Source: an uncultured Clostridium sp. (GTDB taxonomy: Bacteria > Bacillota > Clostridia > Oscillospirales > Oscillospiraceae). Taken from it: a stretch of 39,987 nt of DNA. The stretch covers positions 1-39,987 of the forward strand of contig CAJFVL010000011.1 of NCBI GenBank assembly GCA_904420465.1, in the 5' to 3' direction. Positions 24,129-30,777 of this stretch are shown piece after piece. The stretch's first letter is position 1. The number at the start of each line of letters is the position of its first letter. Both the position numbers and the translations under genes were made by a program. The notes under the pieces were generated by a model. That model saw nothing but the letters and a program-made list of their open reading frames with translations. It had not been told where the DNA came from and ran no database searches.

Positions 24129-25052
24129 TCATTCTGTCCCGCCCCCCGGCGGATTCCGCCGCTTTTTTCTCCATTGTTTCCAGGAGAGGACACCGCCCGC
24201 TGCAATGGCCAGCACCAAAACCGCCTGGAACAGGTGATAGGACAGCCACACCAGCAGCTCCTGTCCGCCCCGCACCAGCCCCTCACCGCTGGCGGCCAGT
24301 CCGGCCCCCATCCGCTCCAGCAGTCCGGCCGTCTCTCCGGGGGTCTGGCTGACGCGGACCACCTCCTGGAGGGACAGGTCCACGGTGGCGTAGTCAATGA
24401 GGTCGTCGTAGCGCTCCAGATCCAGAGTCAGGCTCTGGATCTCATACTCTGTCTCGCTCAGGGCGCTCTCCAGGGCGATGATGCTCTCCATGGTGTCGGC
24501 CTGGGCCAGCAGAGCCAGCAGCCGCTCCTGCTTGGTGCGCTGGGTGGCCAGCCGGGTTTCGGTGTCGTAATAGGCCTGGCTCACGTTTTCGCTGCTCTCC
24601 GTGCGCTGGGTCACATATCCCAGGCTGCCCGACTGCTCCAGAAAGGCGTCAAACTGCCCCTCGGGCAGGCGGATGACATACGCCCCATACCGGGCCGCGT
24701 CCTGGTCCCGCAGGCTGCCCCCTTCCACCCGGGCCGACTGGAAGTAGCCGCCGCAGGCCTCCACCAGCTCCTCCAGGGCGGCCGCCGCCTGGTCAAAGGC
24801 CTCGGTCTGGACGGACAGCTCCGCCCGGCGGATCAGCTTGGCATTCTGCCCCGGCTGGGCGGGGGTCCCGCTGTCCTCCTCCGCCGGGGCGCTCTCTGTC
24901 TCCAGATCCGGCGCACCCAGGGCCAGCTCTCCGCCGGCCGCGGTGTCAGCGGCGGCCGTGCTGTTTCCCGCCGCGTCTCCCCCTCCCCCGCCGCAGGCCG
25001 GCAGGGTCAGAACCAGGACCAGAGCTGTGACAATGGCTCCCATTCGTCTCAT
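24129..25052 (-). CDS. DUF4349 lipoprotein
   Basis: 307 aa. Signal peptide with lipobox LTLPAC (lipid on C20), then a low-complexity Gly/Ala/Glu linker. A DUF4349 core follows (about 75-260; LIRRAELSVQTEAFDQAAAALEELV, GGYFQSARVEG, VIRLPEGQFDAFL, then coiled-coil helices and YDDLIDYATVDLSLQE). A C-terminal membrane segment (about 265-290) ends in a basic tail. It is a cell-surface protein held at both ends. The biochemical role of the family is not established. ATG 25052 has AAAGGAG 8 nt upstream. It diverges from the amidase gene. Confidence 0.88.
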   Translation of the reverse strand: MRRMGAIVTALVLVLTLPACGGGGGDAAGNSTAAADTAAGGELALGAPDLETESAPAEEDSGTPAQPGQNAKLIRRAELSVQTEAFDQAAAALEELVEACGGYFQSARVEGGSLRDQDAARYGAYVIRLPEGQFDAFLEQSGSLGYVTQRTESSENVSQAYYDTETRLATQRTKQERLLALLAQADTMESIIALESALSETEYEIQSLTLDLERYDDLIDYATVDLSLQEVVRVSQTPGETAGLLERMGAGLAASGEGLVRGGQELLVWLSYHLFQAVLVLAIAAGGVLSWKQWRKKRRNPPGGGTE

Positions 25053-25221
25053 ATACCGCGCTCCTTTCCGTCTGTGATGTGGAGGACCTCTCTGCCCTTA
25101 TAGACGAAAAAAAGGCGGGCTGGTTGCGGCGGAAAGAAAATTTTTTTGCCCTCCGCCCTGTTTTTTCTCCGCACCGCCCCACTTCCGGCGGCATAGGATG
25201 GGAAAAACAGGAGGTATTTCC

Positions 25222-25962
25222 ATGCCCATCATCTATTTGTCCCCATCCACTCAGGAGAACAACCACTACGTCAGCGGCGGCACCGAGGAGCAGTATATGA
25301 ACCTCCTGGCCGACAAGATGATCCCCTATCTGGACGCCTCCGGCATCCGGTATGTACGCAACACGCCGGGCATGACGGCGGCCTCCTCCATCGCGGCCTC
25401 CAATGCCGGCAGCTACGACCTTCACCTTGCCCTCCACTCCAACGCGGCTCCCGACGGCCGGTACGGCGAGGTACGGGGCTCCATCGTATTCTACTACCCC
25501 GGCAGTGCCCAGGGACAGGAGGCCGCCCAGCTGATCGCCAACGGTCTGAAGGCCATCTACCCCCTGCCCAATCTGGTGCGGGCCCAGCCCACCACCGCCA
25601 TCGGCGAGGTGCGCCGGGTGCGGGCCCCCTCCGTCTTTCTGGAGCTGGCCTTCCACGACAACGAGGCCGACGCCGCCTGGATCAAAAACAATCTGGACGC
25701 GGTGGCCCGCAGCATCGTCCTGTCTCTGACCGAATACTTCGGCATCCCGTTCTATGAGGCCGAGCGGCCCCGCGACGGCCTGGTGGACGTATCCTGGGGA
25801 GTGCTGAACATCCGTGCCAGGCCTGACACAGGGGCTCCCATCCTGGCCCAGGCCCCCGACGGCGCCCGGCTCACCATTCTCAACGGCTCGGACGGCTGGT
25901 ATCTGGTGGACTACAACGGCACGGTGGGCTACGCCAGTGACGATTTTGTCACGGTGGGCTGA
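25222..25962 (+). CDS. N-acetylmuramoyl-L-alanine amidase (Amidase_3) with C-terminal SH3 domain
   Basis: 246 aa. The amidase part (1-180) has the clostridial form IYLSPSTQENN, GGTEEQYMN (zinc Glu), LALHSNA (zinc His72) and VFLELAFHDNEADAAWI (catalytic Glu141). The C-terminal 60 residues are a bacterial SH3 repeat (GVLNIRARPDTGAPIL, GWYLVDYNGTVGYASDDFV). It cuts the stem peptide from muramic acid. No signal peptide is present, which is common for spore-compartment or holin-released enzymes. ATG 25222 follows AGGAGG by 7 nt. It is paired with a LysM/GH18 gene 17 nt downstream, suggesting a spore-wall job. Confidence 0.9.
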   Translation: MPIIYLSPSTQENNHYVSGGTEEQYMNLLADKMIPYLDASGIRYVRNTPGMTAASSIAASNAGSYDLHLALHSNAAPDGRYGEVRGSIVFYYPGSAQGQEAAQLIANGLKAIYPLPNLVRAQPTTAIGEVRRVRAPSVFLELAFHDNEADAAWIKNNLDAVARSIVLSLTEYFGIPFYEAERPRDGLVDVSWGVLNIRARPDTGAPILAQAPDGARLTILNGSDGWYLVDYNGTVGYASDDFVTVG

Positions 25963-25979
25963 GTCAGAGGAGCGCTGAC

Positions 25980-27254
25980 ATGGAGATCTATGTGGTCCGG
26001 CCCGGCGACACCCTGTACTCTGTCGCTCTGAGCTTCGGCGTGTCCATGGCCCGTCTGCAGGAGGACAATCAGCTGCCCAACCCCGCCCGGCTGGTGGTGG
26101 GCCAGACTCTGGTGATCCAGTACCCCAAAACGGTCCACACCGTTCGGCCGGGGGAGTCCCTGTCCTCTATCGCCGCCGCCTACGGCGCCACCGTCCGCCA
26201 GCTGCTGCGGAACAACCCCGGCCTGGGAGGACTGCCAGACCTTGTGCCGGGGCAGAATCTGGTCATCGACTTTCAGCAGAAGCGGGAGGGCGCCCTGGCC
26301 GTCAGCGGCTACGCCTACCCGGAGATCGAGGAGGAACTGCTGCGCAGCACCCTCCCCTATCTCACCCAGATTGCTCCCTTTACCTACGGCATCACCGCCC
26401 AGGGGGATCTGGTCCCCCTCCGGGACGAGGAGATCCTGGAGGCCGCACTGGCAATGGGGGTGCTGCCCCTTCTCCACCTGTCCACTCTGACAGAGGAGGG
26501 GGTCTTTTCCAACGAGACGGCCCACGCCGTCCTCACCGACCCGCAGGCCCAGGACCGGCTCGTCGGACAGCTGATGGATACCATCGCGCGGAAGGGCTAC
26601 CGGGGGCTGGACATCGACTTCGAATTTGTCTACGCCAGCGACGCCCCGGCCTACGCCGCCTTTGTGGCCCGGATGCGGGCGCTTCTGTTCCCCCTGGGCC
26701 TGCCTGTTATCGTGGCCCTGGCTCCCAAAACCTCCGCCGACCAAAGGGGAGACCTGTACGAGGGACACAACTATGCCCTGCTCTCCCAGGCCGCCGATTT
26801 CGTCCTGCTGATGACCTATGAGTGGGGCTATACCTACGGCCCGCCCATGGCGGTGGCTCCCCTGCCCAATGTGCGCCGGGTGGTGGAGTACGCTCTCACT
26901 GAGATGCCCGCCGGACAGATCTACCTGGGCATCCCCAACTACGGCTATGACTGGACCCTCCCCTACCGCCAGGGCTCCAGGGCCCAGTCCATCTCCAACC
27001 AGTACGCCGTGGAGCTGGCCGCCCGGTACGGCGCGGCCATTCGCTTTGACGAGCGGGCCCAGTCCCCCTGGTTCCGGTATGCGGACGAGAGCGGCCGGGA
27101 GCACGAGGTCTGGTTTGAGGATGCCCGCAGCATCCGCGCCAAGCTGGCTCTGACTCAGGAATACGGGCTGTACGGGGTGGGCTATTGGAACCTGATGCGC
27201 CCCTTCCCTCAGAACTGGCGGGTGCTGAACAGTCTCTATCAGATTTTGGACTGA
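25980..27254 (+). CDS. LysM-GH18 spore cortex-lytic enzyme (SleL/YaaH type)
   Basis: 424 aa. Two LysM domains (about 3-49 and 52-98: YVVRPGDTLYSVA, HTVRPGESLSSIA) are followed by a glycoside hydrolase 18 barrel (about 105-424). The GH18 catalytic signature GLDIDFEF places the acid at E215; YGYDWTLPY and GVGYWNLM are typical of YaaH. These enzymes act on spore cortex muramic-delta-lactam peptidoglycan during germination. There is no signal peptide, as in Bacillus YaaH. It is in an operon with the amidase. The terminator hairpin at 27257 follows. Confidence 0.92.
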   Translation: MEIYVVRPGDTLYSVALSFGVSMARLQEDNQLPNPARLVVGQTLVIQYPKTVHTVRPGESLSSIAAAYGATVRQLLRNNPGLGGLPDLVPGQNLVIDFQQKREGALAVSGYAYPEIEEELLRSTLPYLTQIAPFTYGITAQGDLVPLRDEEILEAALAMGVLPLLHLSTLTEEGVFSNETAHAVLTDPQAQDRLVGQLMDTIARKGYRGLDIDFEFVYASDAPAYAAFVARMRALLFPLGLPVIVALAPKTSADQRGDLYEGHNYALLSQAADFVLLMTYEWGYTYGPPMAVAPLPNVRRVVEYALTEMPAGQIYLGIPNYGYDWTLPYRQGSRAQSISNQYAVELAARYGAAIRFDERAQSPWFRYADESGREHEVWFEDARSIRAKLALTQEYGLYGVGYWNLMRPFPQNWRVLNSLYQILD

Positions 27255-27256
27255 GT

Positions 27257-27299
27257 GTCCCCTTCCTCCGCTGAATTTCAGCCGGGGGACTGGATTTTT
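27257..27299 (+). terminator. Probable terminator after the GH18 gene
   Basis: GTCCCC (27257-27262) pairs with GGGGAC (27285-27290); inside it GCTGAA mirrors TTCAGC. TGGATTTTT follows. Confidence 0.6.
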
Positions 27300-27319
27300 G
27301 CCGGAGATTGGAGTACAAT
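27291..27319 (+). promoter_or_regulatory. Possible promoter for the thioesterase-deacylase pair
   Basis: TGGATT (27291-27296), 17-nt spacer, TACAAT (27314-27319). The -35 is poor; the -10 is good. Confidence 0.4.
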
Positions 27320-27402
27320 GCAGAAGATGTGCCGGGTGAGCGGAAGGAGGAGCGCCGCCCCCTCTCCCGGCAGGAGACCAGAACACAAAGGAGAAATCAT
27401 CC

Positions 27403-27795
27403 ATGTCCATTGAAGTTGGAATCAAGGGCCGGGCCGAGGACCTGGTCCGGGAGGAGAACACCGCCCGGGCCGTGGGCTCGGGCACTCTGCCTGTCTTTGC
27501 CACCCCCGCCATGACCGCACTGATGGAGAAGGCGTCCTGGACCTCCCTGGCTCCCCATCTGGCCGAGGGGGAGGGCACCGTGGGCACCAAGCTGGAGATC
27601 ACCCATGACTCGGCCACCCCCCTGGGGATGAAGGTGTGGGCGGAGAGCGAGGTCACCGCGGTGGAGGGCCGCCGGGTGGTGCTGAAGGTGGCCGCCTACG
27701 ACGAGCGCGGTCTCATCGGCCAGGGGGTCCACGAGCGTTTCGTCATCCAGGACGCGCGCTTTCTGGCCAAGACGGCCAAGAAGCTGGAGGGCTGA
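27403..27795 (+). CDS. FlK-like hot-dog thioesterase
   Basis: 130 aa single hot-dog domain with the pattern of fluoroacetyl-CoA-thioesterase-like proteins: VFATPAMTALMEKASW (catalytic Thr and Glu region), GTVGTKLEITHDSATPLGMKVWAESEV and a final VHERFVIQDARF. It likely hydrolyses a small acyl-CoA; the substrate is not known. AAAGGAG lies 9 nt ahead of ATG. It starts a two-gene unit with the YbaK gene 3 nt downstream. Confidence 0.85.
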   Translation: MSIEVGIKGRAEDLVREENTARAVGSGTLPVFATPAMTALMEKASWTSLAPHLAEGEGTVGTKLEITHDSATPLGMKVWAESEVTAVEGRRVVLKVAAYDERGLIGQGVHERFVIQDARFLAKTAKKLEG

Positions 27796-27798
27796 GCC

Positions 27799-28269
27799 AT
27801 GTCCATCGAGAAGGTGAAGTCCTATTTCCGCGCCCTGGGCCGGGAGGGAGACATCCTGGAGTTCCCCGTTTCCAGCGCCACGGTGGAGCTGGCCGCCCAG
27901 GCGGTGGGGGTCATCCCCGCCCGCATCGCCAAAACCCTGTCCTTTCTGGTGGAGGACGGCTGCGTCCTCATTGTAGCCGCCGGGGACGCCAAGATCGACA
28001 ACCCCAAGTACAAGGCCCAGTTCCACACCAAGGCCAAGATGCTCACCCCGGAGCAGGCCCAGGAGATGACGGGCCACGCCGTGGGCGGCGTGTGCCCCTT
28101 CGCCAACCCGGAGGGGGTGCGCACCTACCTGGATGTGTCCCTGAAGCGGTTTGACACGGTGTTCCCCGCCGCCGGCAGCTCCAACTCGGCCATTGAGCTC
28201 ACCTGTGACGAGCTGGCGGAGTACTCTCACAGCCTGGGCTGGATCGACGTGTGCAAGGGCTGGGAGTAA
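27799..28269 (+). CDS. YbaK/EbsC-type aminoacyl-tRNA deacylase
   Basis: 156 aa. It carries the YbaK/ProXp fold marks: SSATVELAAQAVGV, IAKTLSFLV, the lysine in AKIDNPKYKAQF, and GHAVGGVCPFANPEGVRTYLDVSLKRF. Such proteins clear mischarged tRNAs (for example Cys- or Ala-tRNA(Pro)) in the cytoplasm. Its exact tRNA target cannot be read from the sequence. A ribosome site (GGAGGG) lies in the end of the upstream gene, so the two are coupled. Confidence 0.92.
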   Translation: MSIEKVKSYFRALGREGDILEFPVSSATVELAAQAVGVIPARIAKTLSFLVEDGCVLIVAAGDAKIDNPKYKAQFHTKAKMLTPEQAQEMTGHAVGGVCPFANPEGVRTYLDVSLKRFDTVFPAAGSSNSAIELTCDELAEYSHSLGWIDVCKGWE

Positions 28270-28282
28270 GCTTCCATAAACC

Positions 28283-28319
28283 CCGCGCCGGGCCCCATTT
28301 TGAGGCCCGGCGCGGTTTT
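28283..28319. terminator. Terminator between the YbaK and ABC-F genes
   Basis: CCGCGCCGGGCC / GGCCCGGCGCGG perfect 12-bp stem with TTTTATAT on the plus strand. On the minus strand the run is weaker (GGGGTTTATGG). Confidence 0.88.
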
Positions 28320-29814
28320 ATATTCCCGTCGGGGACAGCTCCACCGCTCCAGTGGCAATCCCCTCCCGAAAGGCCCGGTCGTGCTCCACAAAGACCAGGG
28401 TAGGCCGGTATTCCAGGATCAGCTCCTCCAGCTGGATTCGGGAGAACAGGTCGATATAGTTCAATGGCTCGTCCCACAGGTAGAGAGAGGCGCTCTGGCA
28501 CAGGCTGACGGCCAGCAGCACTTTCTTTTTCTGCCCCGCGCTGTACTCCGAGATGTCCCGGTCAAAGAGTGAGCGGGCAAAGTCCAGCTTGCGCAGGGCG
28601 GTGAGCAGGCGGGTATAGTCCACCCCCTTCGCCCGGGCCAGCCCCTCCAGTGTGCCTGACAGCCCCTCCGTCCCCTGGGGCACATAGGAGATCTCCAGGC
28701 CGGAGGCGCGCCAGAGGGCGCCGGTGTATTCCAGCTCCTCCCCCAGCAGCAGCCGCAGCAGGGTGGTCTTGCCGCAGCCGTTGGGTCCGGTGAGAGCCAG
28801 CCGCTCCCCCTGCTCCAGCCGGAAGGTACAGGGGGCGCTCACCGGCCTGCCATTCCGGCACACCGACACCTCCCGCAGCTCCAGCAGCCTGGCGCTGGGA
28901 TGGGACTTTGGGGTCAGCCACAGGCTGTCCGTCCGCTCCAGATCCCGGAGGAGGCCCCGCTTCTCCTGGATGGCCCGCTCCTGCCGCCCCTCCAGGCTCT
29001 TGGCCCGCTTCATCATCTTGGCCGACTTGTGGCCCACAAAGCCCCGGTCCACCTTCAGGCCGGAGTTCTCGCTGCGGTATTTGCTCCGCTCCACCTGGTC
29101 CGACCAGCTCTCGGCACGCCGGGCCGCCTGCTCCAGGCGGCGGATCTCTCCCTTCAGCTTCTCGTTCCGGGCCAGCTCCCGGCGGTCCCGGGCCTCCTTC
29201 TCCCGGTACCAGACGGAGAAGTTCCCCCGCACCAGCTCCTGCCCTCCGGGGTTGAGGGCCAGGATGTGGTCCACACAGCCGTCCAGAAAGGCCCGGTCGT
29301 GGGAGACCAGCAGAAAGCCCCGGTCCAGCTGCCGCAGATAGCGGGCGACCGCCTCCCGCCCCGCCTCGTCCAGGTGGTTGGTGGGCTCGTCGATCAGGGG
29401 ATAGCGGCTCTCGGCCAGAAAGAGGGCGGCCAGACCCGCCCGGGTCCGCTCCCCGCCGCTGAGGGAGGAAAAGGGCCGGTCCAGCAGCTCCTCCCCCAGC
29501 CCCAGCAGGTTCCACTCCCGGAGAAGGCGCCACTCCTCCCCCTCCGGGACGCCCTCCAGCAGCACCTCCCGGGCAGGACGCTCCGGCCGGGATACGGGGC
29601 GTGGAAAGTACAGGGGCCGCTCCGGGCAGCTCAGGGCTCCCCGCCCCTCCAGGCTTCCCTCCAGCAGACGCAGCAGGGTGGTCTTGCCCCGGCCGTTGCG
29701 CCCCACCAGCCCCAGCTTCCAGCTGGTGTCCAGCCGGAGATTCAGATCCTGAAACACAGGGGTGTGGCCGCCGTCGTAGGTGAAGCTCAAACGCTGTATC
29801 ATAATTTGAGACAT
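28318..29814 (-). CDS. ABC-F ribosome-protection-like ATPase (Lsa-type)
   Basis: 498 aa, two ABC domains and no membrane part. Domain 1: Walker A GRNGRGKTT (38-46), signature LSGGE (118-122), Walker B with IDEPTNHLD. A long charged inter-domain linker spans about 200-310. Domain 2: GPNGCGKTT (343-351), YSAGQKK and LWDEPLNYID. The LWDEPLNYID form and the start SQIMIQRLSFTY resemble the Lsa/CplR group, whose members displace lincosamides, streptogramin A and pleuromutilins from ribosomes. The resistance spectrum here is unproven. ATG 29814 is 8 nt after AGGAGG; an ATG two codons earlier is too close. The leader has the layout of a translation-sensing attenuator. Confidence 0.9.
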   Translation of the reverse strand: MSQIMIQRLSFTYDGGHTPVFQDLNLRLDTSWKLGLVGRNGRGKTTLLRLLEGSLEGRGALSCPERPLYFPRPVSRPERPAREVLLEGVPEGEEWRLLREWNLLGLGEELLDRPFSSLSGGERTRAGLAALFLAESRYPLIDEPTNHLDEAGREAVARYLRQLDRGFLLVSHDRAFLDGCVDHILALNPGGQELVRGNFSVWYREKEARDRRELARNEKLKGEIRRLEQAARRAESWSDQVERSKYRSENSGLKVDRGFVGHKSAKMMKRAKSLEGRQERAIQEKRGLLRDLERTDSLWLTPKSHPSARLLELREVSVCRNGRPVSAPCTFRLEQGERLALTGPNGCGKTTLLRLLLGEELEYTGALWRASGLEISYVPQGTEGLSGTLEGLARAKGVDYTRLLTALRKLDFARSLFDRDISEYSAGQKKKVLLAVSLCQSASLYLWDEPLNYIDLFSRIQLEELILEYRPTLVFVEHDRAFREGIATGAVELSPTGI

Positions 29815-29832
29815 GGTCATGCCCTCCTGTCT

Positions 29833-29877
29833 GTCAAAATCAAACAGCCGCGGGAAGGAACAAGCCCCTCTCGCGGC
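29833..29877 (-). terminator. Attenuator terminator in the ABC-F leader
   Basis: Minus strand stem: GCCGCGAGAGGGG (29877-29865) with CCTTCCCGCGGC (29858-29847), 11 of 12 positions paired counting G-U, then TGTTTGATTTT, directly ahead of the ABC-F ribosome site. A competing pairing exists (see the leader entry). Confidence 0.7.
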
Positions 29878-30012
29878 GGACCGGCAGGCATGGCGGCGCA
29901 GAGACGCCCCATGTTATCTATGCTTCGGAGCCGGCGGCGGAAAGCGGCAATACCCTCTCGCAGCGGCATGACAAAGCCGGGGCTCTTCCGCCCCAAATTT
30001 GCTCCATCATGC

Positions 30013-30033
30013 TCAGCCAAGGGTATTGCGCAT
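30013..30033 (-). CDS. Leader peptide MRNTLG (6 codons) of the ABC-F attenuator
   Basis: ATG CGC AAT ACC CTT GGC TGA, preceded by a very strong ribosome site (GGAGGGAGG about 7 nt upstream). Its codons 2-5 are the segment that pairs with the downstream AGGGTATTGC. It is far too short for a normal gene but well placed for drug-dependent ribosome stalling. Confidence 0.7.
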   Translation of the reverse strand: MRNTLG

Positions 30034-30066
30034 CTTCCCGCCTCCCTCCGGTTTTGGTTCTGGGGT

Positions 30067-30095
30067 ATACTAACACAGGTCCGCCCCCTTGTCAA
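30067..30095 (-). promoter_or_regulatory. Sigma-A promoter for the ABC-F gene
   Basis: Minus strand TTGACA (30090-30095), 17-nt spacer, TAGTAT (30067-30072). The -35 is the centre of a perfect 17-nt palindrome CCCCCTTG-N-CAAGGGGG (30084-30100), a candidate operator. Confidence 0.85.
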
Positions 30096-30111
30096 GGGGG
30101 TACCGCCTCGG

Positions 30112-30777
30112 TCACCGGAAGGGCCTTCCCTCCCCGTCCAGCACTTCACGGCGGTGGAATGTGACAAAATCCGGCTCATACTGGGGGTAGGCGGCGCAGA
30201 AGGCCGCCCGGATCAGCTCCGGGTTGACGCCGGGGTTCTGGGCGGACACCACCGCGTCCAGGGTCATGGTGTCGCTCTGACACTCCAGGTTGTAGCTGCG
30301 GATGAGGGGGATCAGATCCAGCTCGGTATATCCCTTCTTGGACTTGCTGGATTTTTTCTGCACCACCAGGCTGTCCCGGGAGAGAAGCTCCCGCATGGCA
30401 GGCTCGGCCTCCTGAGGCCGCCCCTCCGGGTACTCCAGATTCATGATGTAGTTGACAAAGGCCAGCTCCTTGATCTTCCGCTGAGCCGGATAGCACTCGT
30501 GGACCAGGATGCCCTCGGGCATGGCGGCGGTGAGGCGCTGGGGCACCTCTCCGTGAGCAGTCCCCTCCAGCAGACCGAACTCCAGAATCTCGCACTGGCT
30601 GGAGTAGCCCACCGACAGGGGCAGGGCGATGGAGACAAAGGGGTGGGGGTGGAAGCCCTCGGTGTGCTTGATGGGGATGCCCGCCCGGGCAAAGGCCCGC
30701 TGAAAGGTGCGCATCAGGTCCAGGTGAGAGATGTACCGGGCCCGGCCCAGCTTGGAGAACAGCAGACGGTCAGCCAT
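30112..30777 (-). CDS. DUF2344 / TIGR03936 radical-SAM-linked protein
   Basis: 221 aa. It starts MADRLLFSKLGRARYISHLDLMRTFQRAFARAGIP, with EGFHPHPFVSIALPLSVGYSSQCEILEF, both hallmarks of this small family that is found beside or fused to TIGR03960 radical SAM proteins. No catalytic role is known to me. The frame overlaps the radical SAM gene by 8 nt, and its GGAGGGAGGGG ribosome site lies inside that gene. Together they probably form one complex or pathway. Confidence 0.9.
   Translation of the reverse strand: MADRLLFSKLGRARYISHLDLMRTFQRAFARAGIPIKHTEGFHPHPFVSIALPLSVGYSSQCEILEFGLLEGTAHGEVPQRLTAAMPEGILVHECYPAQRKIKELAFVNYIMNLEYPEGRPQEAEPAMRELLSRDSLVVQKKSSKSKKGYTELDLIPLIRSYNLECQSDTMTLDAVVSAQNPGVNPELIRAAFCAAYPQYEPDFVTFHRREVLDGEGRPFR

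Larger units (their letters stand above)
29815..30072 (-). promoter_or_regulatory. ABC-F leader with leader peptide and alternative hairpins
   Basis: About 245-nt leader. Segment 1, GCAATACCCT, lies in the leader peptide frame (30029-30020). Segment 2 contains its exact complement AGGGTATTGC (29956-29947), preceded by GCTGCGAGAGGG (29964-29953). Segment 3, GCCGCGAGAGGG, and segment 4, CCTTCCCGCGGC, form the terminator. Segment 2 resembles segment 3 closely, so it can pair with segment 4 instead. A ribosome stalled on segment 1 would free segment 2 to form the antiterminator. This is the layout expected of ribosome-mediated attenuation; other ABC-F genes are known to use it. Confidence 0.75.

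Noticed and set aside
25177-25200. Sigma-K or sigma-E promoter before the amidase gene (ACC-N16-CATAGGATG)
   Set aside because: Only a partial match, and the implied leader would be under 20 nt. Not strong enough to list, although a sporulation promoter here would make sense.
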